Shown here in pieces: positions 52,421 through 61,561 of a DNA stretch of 64,000 nt (the first letter of the stretch is position 1; every line of letters begins with the position of its first letter). A model generated the notes under the pieces. It was not told the origin of the DNA, did no database searches, and saw only the letters and a program-made list of their open reading frames with translations. This stretch comes from CAWAND01 sp963783335. GTDB taxonomy: Bacteria > Chloroflexota > Anaerolineae > Anaerolineales > E44-bin32. The position numbers and the translations under genes are program-made. The stretch covers positions 434,001 through 498,000 of the forward strand of contig CAWAND010000010.1 in the NCBI GenBank assembly GCA_963783335.1. Direction: 5' to 3'.

Positions 52421-53509
52421 TCACGACAAGTAGGTGCGCAGCGCTTGAAGGGTGAGCTCAATGCGCTCCGGATTCAGTCGGTACCACTTCCCCGTTTCGG
52501 TGCGCCTCTCCGACAAGAAGCCGGTGGCGCTGAGTTGTCTCAGATGCCGGGACGCCGTCGATTGGCTCACCTCGAGCCGCTCCATGATGTCCTGCGACGA
52601 CAGCTCGCCTTGATCCCGAATATCGGCCAGAATGCGCAGCCGCGAGTCCTCCGCCAGAGCCGAAAGACGGTACAAGAGCTCTGCCCGGGAGAGATCCGGG
52701 GCTTCTGCCTCTCGTCCGGCAGGCATCCGGGCACTGAACAGCAGCCAAACCGTGTTCTCCCCTGCCAGGTGACTCATGTAGGGTCCGGTATGGGCCGAGG
52801 GGACGAAAACCACCCGACGCACGTCCTTCATCAAATCCAAGATCTTGGCCGGCGGTTGTTGGGTGATGGCGTCGAAGGCTGCCTCAAGCGACATACGCTC
52901 CAGATCAAGATCTTGAAAGGCTTTGGCCGAGGTGGCCAACATCGGCTCCACCTTCTGCCATTCCGCCTCCAGGTAGGACGCCCACATGTCCTTGAAGTGA
53001 GAGACCAACATGGCCTTCATCTCCTCGGGATGAGTGACCAGTCGGTAGGCCTCGGTCTCCAGGTCCACATCGATCATCTCCGCCTTGAAGCGGGTTTCCA
53101 AGAAGGACAGGTAGTCGTCCGCCGAACCCAAGGCCCAGGTCCAATCCGTGGGGTCCACCTCGGCCTCGGCTCCGGCCAGAAGGGGAAGGCTCGCGTAGCG
53201 CCGCATGAGCCTCTGCTGCAGTTCTCGACCATCTAGGGCATGCAGGTGATCGATATATGCCGGGAAGCTGGGCCAACTCCGGGCAGGCACAACGGCGTAG
53301 AAGAGCCCGATCAGCGCCAGTTGATTGTTGCGCCGCTGGCTGGCGCTCATCTCGGACGCCGTCCTCACGACCCAATCGTCCAACCCCGAAAGCCACTCGA
53401 GCTCGACCAGCAGATGCAGGCTTCCCAATGCATTGGCGGCCGGCTCCAAACCCACCTCCATCACCGTGCGCTTGGGCTCCCTGATCAACTCCTGGCTTCG
53501 GATGGGCAT
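52421..53509 (-). CDS. Large ArsR-type regulator with C-terminal HTH
   Basis: A 362-residue regulator. Residues about 1-265 form an uncharacterised helical domain (DUF5937-like in general character), and the winged helix is at the C-terminus: LAEDSRLRILADIRDQGELSSQ, SQSTASRHLRQLSATGFL and KWYRLN. Classical ArsR proteins are about 100 residues with an N-terminal HTH, so this is a distinct subgroup. The long N-terminal part probably binds a ligand or partner. Its promoter carries a palindrome at the start point, suggesting autorepression. Confidence 0.8.
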   Translation of the reverse strand: MPIRSQELIREPKRTVMEVGLEPAANALGSLHLLVELEWLSGLDDWVVRTASEMSASQRRNNQLALIGLFYAVVPARSWPSFPAYIDHLHALDGRELQQRLMRRYASLPLLAGAEAEVDPTDWTWALGSADDYLSFLETRFKAEMIDVDLETEAYRLVTHPEEMKAMLVSHFKDMWASYLEAEWQKVEPMLATSAKAFQDLDLERMSLEAAFDAITQQPPAKILDLMKDVRRVVFVPSAHTGPYMSHLAGENTVWLLFSARMPAGREAEAPDLSRAELLYRLSALAEDSRLRILADIRDQGELSSQDIMERLEVSQSTASRHLRQLSATGFLSERRTETGKWYRLNPERIELTLQALRTYLS

Positions 53510-53536
53510 GCAGGCTTCCTCTCACTTTATTCGTTT

Positions 53537-53590
53537 ACCCGCTAAAACGGGTTATGCACATAATATAACGCACATTCTGAGGCGAGTCAA
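53537..53590 (-). promoter_or_regulatory. Promoter and operator of the large ArsR-type gene
   Basis: On the minus strand TTGACT (53585-53590), a 17-bp spacer and TATATT (53562-53567) form a near-consensus promoter. The inverted repeat ACCCG (53537-53541) / CGGGT (53548-53552) lies right after the expected start point. A direct repeat GCACAT (53556-53561 and 53570-53575) flanks the -10 box. Confidence 0.65.
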
Positions 53591-53646
53591 GAGGCAGGTC
53601 GTGATGGTGCGCTTTTGGCTTCCCCGCATTTGAGCCGAATTGCCGG

Positions 53647-53675
53647 TTGGAGATTGTGCGCGATTCCGGTATTCT
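53647..53675 (+). promoter_or_regulatory. Promoter of the membrane protein at 53738
   Basis: TTGGAG (53647-53652), a 17-bp spacer and TATTCT (53670-53675). Confidence 0.45.
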
Positions 53676-53737
53676 AGAGTCTGCTATGTAACTTGATTTG
53701 ATCCGGCAGCAGGCGGGATTCGCTGGAGGCTCGTCCT

Positions 53738-54178
53738 ATGTCTGACTTTGTGGCGCTCTTGGGTCTCATCGTGACACTTGCCACAAGCTTCTTGCTTGAC
53801 GTGGGCCAGGGGAGCTTGGAAGCACGCGTGCAGCGCAGCCTGGCCATCAGCCCTGAATTATGGTGGGGATTCGCCGTGGATCTGGTGATGGTGATCTTGC
53901 TCTTCGCCCTCTTCTGGATCGTACTGTTCCGATCGCGGCCATCGCTCTTCACGACCGTACTCTACTGCCTGACGGGATTGTTCTTTGTGGCATTTGTGCC
54001 GCTGACCTTGAGCGGCATTCCTGGGGTAGCCGAGTTCTTGTCCAACCCAGTCTTCGATCGCATCCGGCTCGTTCTGCTCGCCAGGGGCACCGCCTCCAAT
54101 TTCCTACTGGCGTGCGAAGGCGTGTTGGCCATTGGATTGGCGACCTTGATCCCCCGGCGTTCAGACGAAGAGGCCTAG
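53738..54178 (+). CDS. Membrane protein of unknown function
   Basis: A 146-residue protein with four predicted transmembrane segments (VALLGLIVTLATSFLLDVG, WGFAVDLVMVILLFALFWIV, LFTTVLYCLTGLFFVAFVPL, LACEGVLAIGLATLIP) and a short charged tail. No family recognised. GGAGG precedes ATG 53738. Confidence 0.65.
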   Translation: MSDFVALLGLIVTLATSFLLDVGQGSLEARVQRSLAISPELWWGFAVDLVMVILLFALFWIVLFRSRPSLFTTVLYCLTGLFFVAFVPLTLSGIPGVAEFLSNPVFDRIRLVLLARGTASNFLLACEGVLAIGLATLIPRRSDEEA

Positions 54179-54376
54179 CCCAACAGCTGGTTCCCGTCCA
54201 TCCTTCGGTCTGGACAGGATACCCAACGTATGAGATGATGCCTCACCAGCGCCCCCGGCCGGTTTACGCGGCGGGCTGACAACGCCAATCCACCCCTTTT
54301 CTCCTCTTCATCCCATGTTTCACACAGGTGGATGGACAACTCAAAGGAGCGGCGCTTTCCGCGCCGATAGACAGAC

Positions 54377-55615
54377 TTGCAGCGACATGTCGCACGCCTG
54401 ACCGAAACTTATCACGAATATCCAAAACCTTTCTGGACCTTGGTGGGCGTGACGTTCATCGACAAGTTGGGCGGTTTCCTCCTCTTCCCGTTCTTCTCGC
54501 TGTACATTACGCAGAGATTTGGTGTGGGAATGACGGAGGTGGGGATCCTGTTCGCCCTGTTCTCCGCCTCAAGCTTCGTGGGCAGCATGCTTGGGGGTGC
54601 GTTGACCGATCGCCTCGGCCGCAAAGGGATCATCATCTTCAGCCTGATCACGTCCTCGCTGAGCAGCGTGCTCCTTGGCCTGGTCAACTCTTTGGAAGTC
54701 TTCTATCTGATCGCTGTGCTTTCCGGGATCGTCACCGACACCGGCGGGCCCGCTCGGCAAGCCATGGTGGCCGACATGCTCCCCGAGCGCCAGCGCGCCC
54801 AGGGCTATGGGATTATCCGGGTCGCCTTCAACCTCTCGGCAACGATTGGGCCGGCCATCGGCGGCCTGCTGGCCTCACAGTCTTACCTGGCGTTGTTCCT
54901 TTCCGACGCCGTGATCAGCCTCATCACAGCCGGGCTCATCTGGCGCGTTCTTCCCGAGACACGGCCACAGCTCGAGCCCGGGGCCGAAGTCGAAACCATG
55001 AGCGGCTCGTTCCGTGGCTACATTACGGTGCTGCGGGATGTCGTCTTCATGGTGTTCTTGGGGGCTTGCATCCTGATGGGGTTGACCTACATGAATCTGG
55101 GCGCCACCTTGGGCGTCTATCTGCGAGATGTTCAAGGCGTGCCCGAATCGGGCTACGGCCTGTTGTTGAGCCTCAACGCTCTCATGGTGGTCTTCCTGCA
55201 GTTTCCGATCACGCGCCGCATCGAGCCCTATCCGCCGATGCTGATGATGGCCCTCGGCAGCGGTCTCTACGCCATAGGTTTCGGGCTGTACGGATTTGTG
55301 GCCACGATGCCATTCTTCATTCTGGCGATTGTTATCCTGACCGTGGGCGAAATGCTGGTCTCCCCCGTTTCGCAGGCGCTTACCGCCCGAATGGCGCCCG
55401 AGCACATGCGTGGCCGATACATGGCAGTCTTCGGATTTTCATTCGGCATACCATTCGGCATAGGGCCGATTCTGGCCGGCCTGATCCTCGACAACGCCGA
55501 CCCGCACCTGCTGTGGTACGCCACCGGCGTCGTCGGTGGCCTGGCGGCCCTGGCCTTCGTGGCGCTCCATCGGCGGACGCCGGCCGAAGTCTCGCCCAAC
55601 GTGCAGAGCGCCTGA
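54377..55615 (+). CDS. MFS transporter
   Basis: A 412-residue permease with about 12 transmembrane helices. GGALTDRLGRKGIIIFSLI is the MFS motif A between helices 2 and 3, and the second half begins after the hydrophilic loop RPQLEPGAEVETMSGS. It resembles drug-proton antiporters of the DHA1 type. The start is uncertain: TTG 54377 has no clear ribosome site, but the conserved part begins at about residue 15. Confidence 0.88.
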   Translation: MQRHVARLTETYHEYPKPFWTLVGVTFIDKLGGFLLFPFFSLYITQRFGVGMTEVGILFALFSASSFVGSMLGGALTDRLGRKGIIIFSLITSSLSSVLLGLVNSLEVFYLIAVLSGIVTDTGGPARQAMVADMLPERQRAQGYGIIRVAFNLSATIGPAIGGLLASQSYLALFLSDAVISLITAGLIWRVLPETRPQLEPGAEVETMSGSFRGYITVLRDVVFMVFLGACILMGLTYMNLGATLGVYLRDVQGVPESGYGLLLSLNALMVVFLQFPITRRIEPYPPMLMMALGSGLYAIGFGLYGFVATMPFFILAIVILTVGEMLVSPVSQALTARMAPEHMRGRYMAVFGFSFGIPFGIGPILAGLILDNADPHLLWYATGVVGGLAALAFVALHRRTPAEVSPNVQSA

Positions 55616-55676
55616 CCGGTCATACGATCTGACCTCCCCTCAGCCTGATGGATTGGGCAACCCACACTGTCAGCGC

Positions 55677-56525
55677 CTACAGGTCCCGCCGGTTGAACTG
55701 ACGAATGGCGAGGGCCATCGCCGCCAAGAAGTACAGGCCGGCATAGACGACCATCAAATCGCTGGGGGGCGAAGCGGCCGAGAAGGGAGAGAAGCCAATT
55801 CGTTGGACCAGGGGCGAGGTCATCTCGAAGGCCGCCCGGCGCCACAGCGCTTCGCTGGGGACTGCCAGGCTCGATAGTATGCCTATGTTGACGGCCGTGA
55901 CATTGCCGGCCAGCGTCCCCAACTGTTCCACCCAGCCGCCCAAAAAAGCGATCCCGTACATGCCGAAGACGACCCCGCCTGTGGCCAGCGTGGAGAGGCT
56001 GCTGCTGCACGCCAGGGTGACCGTCATAATAAGCAGGCAATCCGCATACATCAGGAGCAATCCGGGCAAGATGTTCGGCGCCGCGTATCCGGTCTGAAGC
56101 CAGACGCTGAGCATCACCCCTCCGGCCATCAGCACAAGGTAGGAACCCAAGAGCACGGCGAATCCCAGCCACTTTCCAAGCACGATGTCGGCTCGGCGTA
56201 TTGGCTTTGCGACCAACGCCTGAATAGTGCCCGAATTCACCTCCCCAGCCAGCGTATCCGCTGCCAAAATGGCTCCCATAGCGATCGAAAGAAAACTGAT
56301 GGCGTACAAGCCGGCCATGAGCAAGAAGTTGTAGAACTCCTTCACGCCAATGTCGGCAGCCGCCGGTGCGTTGGATGCCGCTGTCTCAACGGTGCCCCGC
56401 ATGAAATAGAACCCCAAGCTGAACAGGCCCAAGAAGAGAACGCCCAGCACGACAGCCGCCTGCAGGATCCGCCGCCGTGAGGCTTCCAACAGCGTCAGGC
56501 GCATGATCACCAACAACGACTTCAC
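55677..56525 (-). CDS. ABC-2 type transporter permease
   Basis: A 282-residue membrane protein with about six helices and the ABC-2 hallmark LAGEVNSGTIQALVAKPIRRADIVLGKWLGF (split here across the text). GTG 56525 overlaps the ATPase stop as GTGA, so the two subunits are translationally coupled. Substrate unknown. Confidence 0.87.
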   Translation of the reverse strand: MKSLLVIMRLTLLEASRRRILQAAVVLGVLFLGLFSLGFYFMRGTVETAASNAPAAADIGVKEFYNFLLMAGLYAISFLSIAMGAILAADTLAGEVNSGTIQALVAKPIRRADIVLGKWLGFAVLLGSYLVLMAGGVMLSVWLQTGYAAPNILPGLLLMYADCLLIMTVTLACSSSLSTLATGGVVFGMYGIAFLGGWVEQLGTLAGNVTAVNIGILSSLAVPSEALWRRAAFEMTSPLVQRIGFSPFSAASPPSDLMVVYAGLYFLAAMALAIRQFNRRDL

Positions 56526-57451
56526 AGCCCAGCCTCTGAGCCGACGATCCGCACGAACACGTCCTCCAGAGTCGGATGGATCGGTGTCAGCGCCAACACA
56601 TCGACGCCCTGGGCCACGAGGAACCGCGTCATTTCGGCCACGGCGTCGGGATCGGTCATCCGCACCCGGACCTCCCCGTCGGACCGCGCCACGTCCTGGC
56701 CCCATCGGCGAAGTCCGGCTACAACCTCCTCCGAAAGGCCGCGGCCCCGAATTTGCACCACCGTTTCGGCCTCCATCAGTTCATCAAGATTCGATGTCTG
56801 CACCACCTCGCCGCGCTTGATGAACGCCACGCGGTCGCATGTGATTTCGATTTCGCTCAGAAAATGGGAATTCAAGAAGACGGTCGTTCCCCGGCGGCGG
56901 AGGTCCTGGATGATGTCCCGGACCAACCGTCGCCCCACCGGATCGAGGCCCGATGTCGGTTCGTCCAAGATCACGAGGTCAGGGCCGTGGATGATAGCTT
57001 GAGCCAGACCGACGCGCTGGAGCATGCCTTTGGAGAAGGTCCGCAACTGGGCCCGGCGAAACGGCAGCAACCCCACCAGATCCAACAGGTCCGGAATCCT
57101 GCGCTGAAGCTCGTCCTCATCCATCCCGAAGAGCCGGCCATGGAGGGCAAGGAATTCTTCGGCGGTCAGCCAATCGTGAAACCGAAAATGCTCCGGAAGA
57201 AAGCCCACTTGGCGTCGGATGCGGCGATCGGAGATCGGCCGTCCGAGCAGCCTGGCTTCACCGCTGGTGGGGGCGACCAGCGAAAGGAGCATCTTGATCG
57301 ACGTGGTCTTGCCGGCGCCGTTGGGTCCGAGAAAGCCAAAGACCTCCCCTCGAGGCACCTCGAGCGTAAGCCCTTGGACTGCCACCGTGTGGCCAAATTC
57401 CTTCCGCAGGTGCTCTGTCTGAATCGCCAAATTTGACGGCATCGCATGCAT
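56522..57451 (-). CDS. ABC transporter ATP-binding protein
   Basis: A 309-residue ATPase. Walker A GPNGAGKTT, Q-loop in GFLPEHFRFHDW, signature FSKGMLQR (variant of LSGGQ), Walker B LVILDEPTSGLDP and the switch His in NSHFLSE. The C-terminal 80 residues form the extra domain usual in ABC-2 exporters (EDVFVRIVG). It pairs with the downstream permease. Confidence 0.92.
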   Translation of the reverse strand: MHAMPSNLAIQTEHLRKEFGHTVAVQGLTLEVPRGEVFGFLGPNGAGKTTSIKMLLSLVAPTSGEARLLGRPISDRRIRRQVGFLPEHFRFHDWLTAEEFLALHGRLFGMDEDELQRRIPDLLDLVGLLPFRRAQLRTFSKGMLQRVGLAQAIIHGPDLVILDEPTSGLDPVGRRLVRDIIQDLRRRGTTVFLNSHFLSEIEITCDRVAFIKRGEVVQTSNLDELMEAETVVQIRGRGLSEEVVAGLRRWGQDVARSDGEVRVRMTDPDAVAEMTRFLVAQGVDVLALTPIHPTLEDVFVRIVGSEAGL

Positions 57452-57505
57452 TCTATCTCACCCGACCTTCCAAGAAATTTCGGTGGTAAGCCATGAAGGC
57501 GTCAG

Positions 57506-57534
57506 TTGCACGCTCTTTTGTGAAGTCCTATACT
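57506..57534 (+). promoter_or_regulatory. Promoter of the WXG100-like gene
   Basis: TTGCAC (57506-57511), a 17-bp spacer and TATACT (57529-57534), 59 bases before ATG 57593. A TTTGTGA half-site of the recurring palindrome lies in the spacer without a partner half. Confidence 0.6.
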
Positions 57535-57592
57535 GGTTCGACAGTGGCCATACGGGGAGGCTCCCTCAGCCTTCCCGGAGCGGGTTGTCAAT

Positions 57593-58638
57593 ATGCCGAG
57601 TCAAAAGATACGTGCGGGCTTTGATTCCCTACAAAGGGTTTCAAAGGTTTTCCAGCAACAAGGCAGCGCCGTCGATAAGACGCTCCACCGACTTGCATCC
57701 AACAAAGAGAGCCTTCAATCCAAGGATTGGGCGGGACGCGGGGCAAACGCGTTTTACCGCGAGATGGACTCACTTATCCTTCCCGCCTTCCGCGATTTGT
57801 CGGCAGCCCTGTTGGGCGGCTCCCAGATCGCCCTTCAGATCATGCGCATCATGCATGATGCCGAGGACGAGGCAACTCGGATATTCTGGGGGCAAGGTGG
57901 CGGAGGCACGGCACTGGCGCCGGCGGCGGCAATGGCGCAGGTGGTGCCGGCGCCGAGGGTGCGGGCGGGGGCGGCGCTGGGGCACCAGGCGGAGGCGGCA
58001 CTGGGGCACCAGGCGGAGGCGGCGCTGGGGCACCAGGCGGAGGCGGCGCGGCCGGCCCTAGCAGTGGAAAGGGCGCGAATTTCCAGTCGAACGGAAAGGT
58101 CTGGGAGCTGCAGACCTCCAAGAACGGCAAATTCAGTCACGGCCTGACCACCAAGTACGGCATCCAGAAGGCCCTGTACGGCGATCCTACGAAAGACGGG
58201 GTCTCGCTCTTCGGTGTGGATGCTGGCCTCAAGGGTGGCATGGGCAAGAACGGCTTCACGATTGGACCCCATGGGGAGGTATATGCGGCCAAGGGGCAGG
58301 CCACTGTGGTCATGGGCGACTCTGATCTGGGGTACACGAAGACCTGGGGGTTCAAGGTCCTGTCCGCAGACGGTTTTGCCGGGATCAAGGACAATTCAGC
58401 GGGCATCTCGGTCGGGGGCAATCTAATCTCCGGTGAGGTATCTGAGGGGATCAACGTCGCCGGCTACAATGCTTCCGTTACAGGCGAAGTCGGCCTCAAG
58501 GATGAGTGGGGCATCCAGCTTGGAGAGCACTCCGAGGTCGACATGGGTCCTTTCTCGCTGGGATTCAGCGTCGGCAAAGCCAAGACACAATCGCCCTTTA
58601 TCAACGATGCCATCGATTGGGTTGAATCCAAACTATAG
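57593..58638 (+). CDS. WXG100-like secreted protein with Gly-rich linker (frameshifted)
   Basis: About 348 residues across two frames. Residues 1-100 form a helical hairpin with a W-x-G turn (SKDWAGRGANAFYREMDSL), as in WXG100/ESX substrates of type VII secretion. A Gly-rich linker follows, with three GAGAPGGG units, then a beta-rich C-terminal domain (WGFKVLSADGFAGIKD, GISVGGNLISGEVSEGINVAG, VTGEVGLKDEWGIQ) of unknown activity. The frame changes at about 57905-57912, where one base seems missing inside GGAGGCAC. GGAGCGGG precedes ATG 57593. The domain order resembles polymorphic effectors; no secretion ATPase is in the window. Confidence 0.68.
57973..58044 (+). repeat. Three 24-bp tandem repeats in the Gly-rich linker
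   Basis: Copies at 57973-57996, 57997-58020 and 58021-58044 differ by one base. In the effector frame they encode GAGAPGGG or GTGAPGGG. The other forward frame also stays open here, so slippage would not cause an immediate stop. Confidence 0.85.
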
Positions 58639-58654
58639 GTGACCGGCCAACCTT

Positions 58655-59458
58655 ATGAATGATAAAGACGGACTTGTTCTAACCCGAGCTGAGCTGCTGA
58701 CCCTCTTGGACGCAGTTGATGCGGATGATCTGGTAGGCGTTGACTCAGACGCTCTCCTTCCGGATGATCCCAAGGAGCACGCCGACCTGGTGCAAGAGGG
58801 AATTGAGAAACTCAAAGGGCGAGGCTTGCTCGAGGTGGTTGATGATGTCAACACGCTCAACCCCACACTATTTGCCATCATCCAGGACTTCGCCCACCCA
58901 GACCTAGTGGTCCTGATCCGCAAGCAGGTCCCCGACCTAGGTGAGCAGCGTATCATGTACTACCAGCGGGGAACCGACATCGTCGAACATACGATGCCCG
59001 AAACTGAGCAATTCCGGTTCGCCGTCATCCCTAACACTCTGGCCATGATCAATCGCATCGAGTTGTTTGTTCCCGTCGAGGAGGGGGCTCCCGCATCAGC
59101 CTATCAGGAAACATTGGAGCAGAAAGCCTACATCGGCGTGCGCTGGCTCGTTGATCAAGGCCGGCCGGAGGAGGCTGAGACCATCCTCAATGACGAGGGG
59201 TTCCCCGAGGGCCCCGCTCATCTGCTCGTCCAAGCGCTCGCCTCCTACGAATACGCCGCTGCGTTGGCCTTCCTGCGAATCGAGGATGGCCAAGTTGTCG
59301 GCGGACGCGAGATGGAGGTCATACGTACCAACGAATTAACCTGGCTTGCAGTGAACGCTGCCACCGACGAAAGTCAAACCGTCGTGAAGACCACGCACCG
59401 CGAGGAGTATTTGCCCGAGATCTTTGACCTCTTGCGGGGCCTGATCCAACAAGCCTAA
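58655..59458 (+). CDS. EspG-like partner of the WXG100-like protein
   Basis: A 267-residue soluble protein 16 bases after the WXG100-like gene. The plan, LTRAELLTLLDAVDADDLVG, then GIEKLKGRGLLEVVDDVNTL, TLFAIIQDFAHPDLVVLIRK and a C-terminal half ending in LLRGLIQQA, recalls the EspG chaperones of mycobacterial ESX systems, which bind PE/PPE substrates. This is pattern-level similarity only. It could instead be an immunity protein for a toxic C-terminal domain. Confidence 0.5.
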   Translation: MNDKDGLVLTRAELLTLLDAVDADDLVGVDSDALLPDDPKEHADLVQEGIEKLKGRGLLEVVDDVNTLNPTLFAIIQDFAHPDLVVLIRKQVPDLGEQRIMYYQRGTDIVEHTMPETEQFRFAVIPNTLAMINRIELFVPVEEGAPASAYQETLEQKAYIGVRWLVDQGRPEEAETILNDEGFPEGPAHLLVQALASYEYAAALAFLRIEDGQVVGGREMEVIRTNELTWLAVNAATDESQTVVKTTHREEYLPEIFDLLRGLIQQA

Positions 59459-59585
59459 CTCCCCTCGTCCCAGACTCCTGACCTCGGCTGAAAACGAGAC
59501 TGTTCCCAGCCCAGACAGGATACAGCTGCGATGGTCCGGGAATGCAGGCGCGTACCCGGGTGAGAGCCTGACAGCGTCCTGCCTC

Positions 59586-60761
59586 CTACTCCAGCGAGTT
59601 GGCCATCTCAATGGCGGCCTGCGCCCCATCGCCGAGACCCCCGATCGCGTAGATAATCCCACCCTTGGTCCACACCAGCGCGTATTGGGGCGCATCGTCC
59701 ACGGGCCGCTCGATCAAGTAGCCTTCGACCCCATCCACGTTCACCGTGTGATAGGACGCTCCGTTGCGCGGGATCGGGATCACCAGCGTCGACGTCCAGT
59801 CCACCGTCTGGCTGTAGGCTTGGGCCTCCGCCGCACTCATCCCGCTCAGCTGCAGCCCAATGGCCGCCAATTGGGAGACGTCCAGGTCTGGAGGCGTATT
59901 GACCGTCGGGCTGGGGACCTCGACCAGCATTACGCAGTTGATATAGCGGCGACCCGGCGAGCCGCTGGTGCCTGCTTTGGATGGGTCGGGGAGCTCAATG
60001 CCCGGGCAATCGCCATAACCGGCCGTGACGCCGGCCGGGATATTGACGCTGATTTGTGCTCCATCAAGCGCCTGCGGCAACGTCAGCTTGCCCACGTCAA
60101 GTTCGTCCAGCAGCGCCTGAGCCTGGCCGCGGTCGACGGTCATTTGGAAGGCTTCGCCGGACTGCACCACCAGCTTCGGCGCATCCGCTCTGGAAGTCGG
60201 GAGCCGCACGTTGAAACCGACGGCATCGCTCGCCTGAGCGGCCGTAGCTACAAGTTCCGGATCCCGTGGCGGTCGGACCATCGTGATATCAGAGCTGATG
60301 ATCTTAGCCACCTGCTCTGTAAACGGCGTGTCTCCCGACAGCTGACTCAACTGGGTCACATCGACCGGTAGAACTGCAATCTCCTTGACCCGGAAGAGGC
60401 CCAAGAATTGGCCCGCCCAGACCCGCACCGGGGCGAACGTCAGCGAAGCCAGCAGGAGCACGGCTGCGCCAGCCAGGGCCCAACCGAGGCTCCAGCGCGG
60501 CCGCCAGCCTTGCACGCCTGCAGGCTGCTCAGAGATGCGCGATTCTAAGCTGCGCCAGACTCTCTCTTCAGCGCCGGCAGGTGAGTTCTCCGGACCAGCT
60601 TGCGCCATTTTGCCAGCCACAAATTCTGCGTGCCGCTTAAGCTCGGTCTGACGAGCCTGGCAGATAGGGCAGGTCGATACGTGTTGGTTCAATTCCGCTT
60701 CGTCAGCCGGTGCCAGCTCACCATCAAGCTGTGCTCTCAATTGGGCATCGTTCGCGTGCAT
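59586..60761 (-). CDS. Zinc-finger anti-sigma factor
   Basis: A 391-residue protein. The N-terminal zf-HC2 motif LNQHVSTCPICQAR (H-x3-C-x2-C) is the anti-sigma domain, one transmembrane helix follows at about 92-112, then a large extracytoplasmic sensor domain with Cys pair GDCPGIEL / YINCVML. ATG 60761 is chosen because AAGGAGGCGG lies upstream. It follows the sigma factor after 10 bases, so the two form a regulator pair. Confidence 0.88.
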   Translation of the reverse strand: MHANDAQLRAQLDGELAPADEAELNQHVSTCPICQARQTELKRHAEFVAGKMAQAGPENSPAGAEERVWRSLESRISEQPAGVQGWRPRWSLGWALAGAAVLLLASLTFAPVRVWAGQFLGLFRVKEIAVLPVDVTQLSQLSGDTPFTEQVAKIISSDITMVRPPRDPELVATAAQASDAVGFNVRLPTSRADAPKLVVQSGEAFQMTVDRGQAQALLDELDVGKLTLPQALDGAQISVNIPAGVTAGYGDCPGIELPDPSKAGTSGSPGRRYINCVMLVEVPSPTVNTPPDLDVSQLAAIGLQLSGMSAAEAQAYSQTVDWTSTLVIPIPRNGASYHTVNVDGVEGYLIERPVDDAPQYALVWTKGGIIYAIGGLGDGAQAAIEMANSLE

Positions 60762-60771
60762 GACCGCCTCC

Positions 60772-61296
60772 TTATGCATCAACCGGCGTTACGTCGGCTG
60801 ACTCGAGCTCAACGTACTCCTTTTCGAACTGCAGTTCCGCCCGCGCCAAAAGGCTCCCGACCGAGCTGGTTTTGACGTCCAAGGCGGCGGCAATCTCTCG
60901 ATAGCTCATTCCCGCCATTCTCAAGCCGAGAATCTGGGCTTGGCGTGGGGACAAGCGCTGCAGGGTAGCCCGCACCTTCTCATGTTGGATCCGCCGCTCG
61001 GCTTCACCGGCCGGATCCTCCCCAGCCGTGTGCAAATGCTCATGTACCCCTGCTGCCCGCTCGTAACTCTCCCGGCGGCTTCTCGCCCGTATGGCGTTGT
61101 AGCCCAATCGGGTGGCCACCCGATAGAGCCAGGGACCGCAGCTGCCGTCCTCCACCCCTGGCGTGCGCCATAGCCGCCAAAAGGCCTCCAAAGTGAGATC
61201 CTCAGCCTCGTCTGCATCGCCTACCAGACGAACAACGACTCGATGGACTCGGTTGAAATGGCGTTGGAAGACTTCTTCGAATTGGTCCGCCCGCAT
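60772..61296 (-). CDS. ECF sigma-70 factor
   Basis: About 174 residues. Region 2 is EEVFQRHFNRVHRVVVRLVGDADEAEDLTLEAFWRLW (split by short gaps in family alignments) and region 4 is LSPRQAQILGLRMAGMSYRE followed by AAALDVKTSSVGSLLARAE. ATG 61296 has GAAGGG 8 bases upstream; ATG 61347 or 61323 would add residues with no clear homology. It is probably held at the membrane by the anti-sigma factor. Confidence 0.9.
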   Translation of the reverse strand: MRADQFEEVFQRHFNRVHRVVVRLVGDADEAEDLTLEAFWRLWRTPGVEDGSCGPWLYRVATRLGYNAIRARSRRESYERAAGVHEHLHTAGEDPAGEAERRIQHEKVRATLQRLSPRQAQILGLRMAGMSYREIAAALDVKTSSVGSLLARAELQFEKEYVELESADVTPVDA

Positions 61297-61561
61297 TAAA
61301 TGCCCTTCACATCTCTCGGCCATCGGTGGACGCGCTTTGATTTCCAAGCCGTCTCCTACCTATTAAACACCGGCCAGTCCCGATTTGTGACTTACCTCCC
61401 TGGAGACCGCCGCCCGGCCAGGTCGGCAGCGAGTGTGGATCGTCTTGGGCGGTGAGACGGTTGCGCGCTCGGGGCAGGGCGTGCCACAATCAGTTCATTG
61501 CACTCTCACCGTCATATCTCGGGAGCCGCTCGTGGATCCGCCCGAAGAGGGAGCTGGCCGA

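Noticed and set aside
52445..53236. Plus-strand 263-residue frame opposite the large ArsR-type gene
   Set aside because: The minus frame has a recognisable winged-helix domain, good promoter and operator; this one has no motif.
53769..53788. CGTGACACTTGCCACAAG resembling the CRP-like site
   Set aside because: It is within the coding sequence of the membrane protein at 53738 and has a mismatched right half-site.
54328..55632. A 434-residue plus-strand frame overlapping the MFS gene
   Set aside because: The other frame has clear transmembrane segments and MFS motif A; this one is Arg/His-rich and is a GC-driven shadow.
61378..61397. TTTGTGACTTACC half-site between the sigma factor and HAD genes
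   Set aside because: Only one half of the palindrome is present, so it was not called as an operator.
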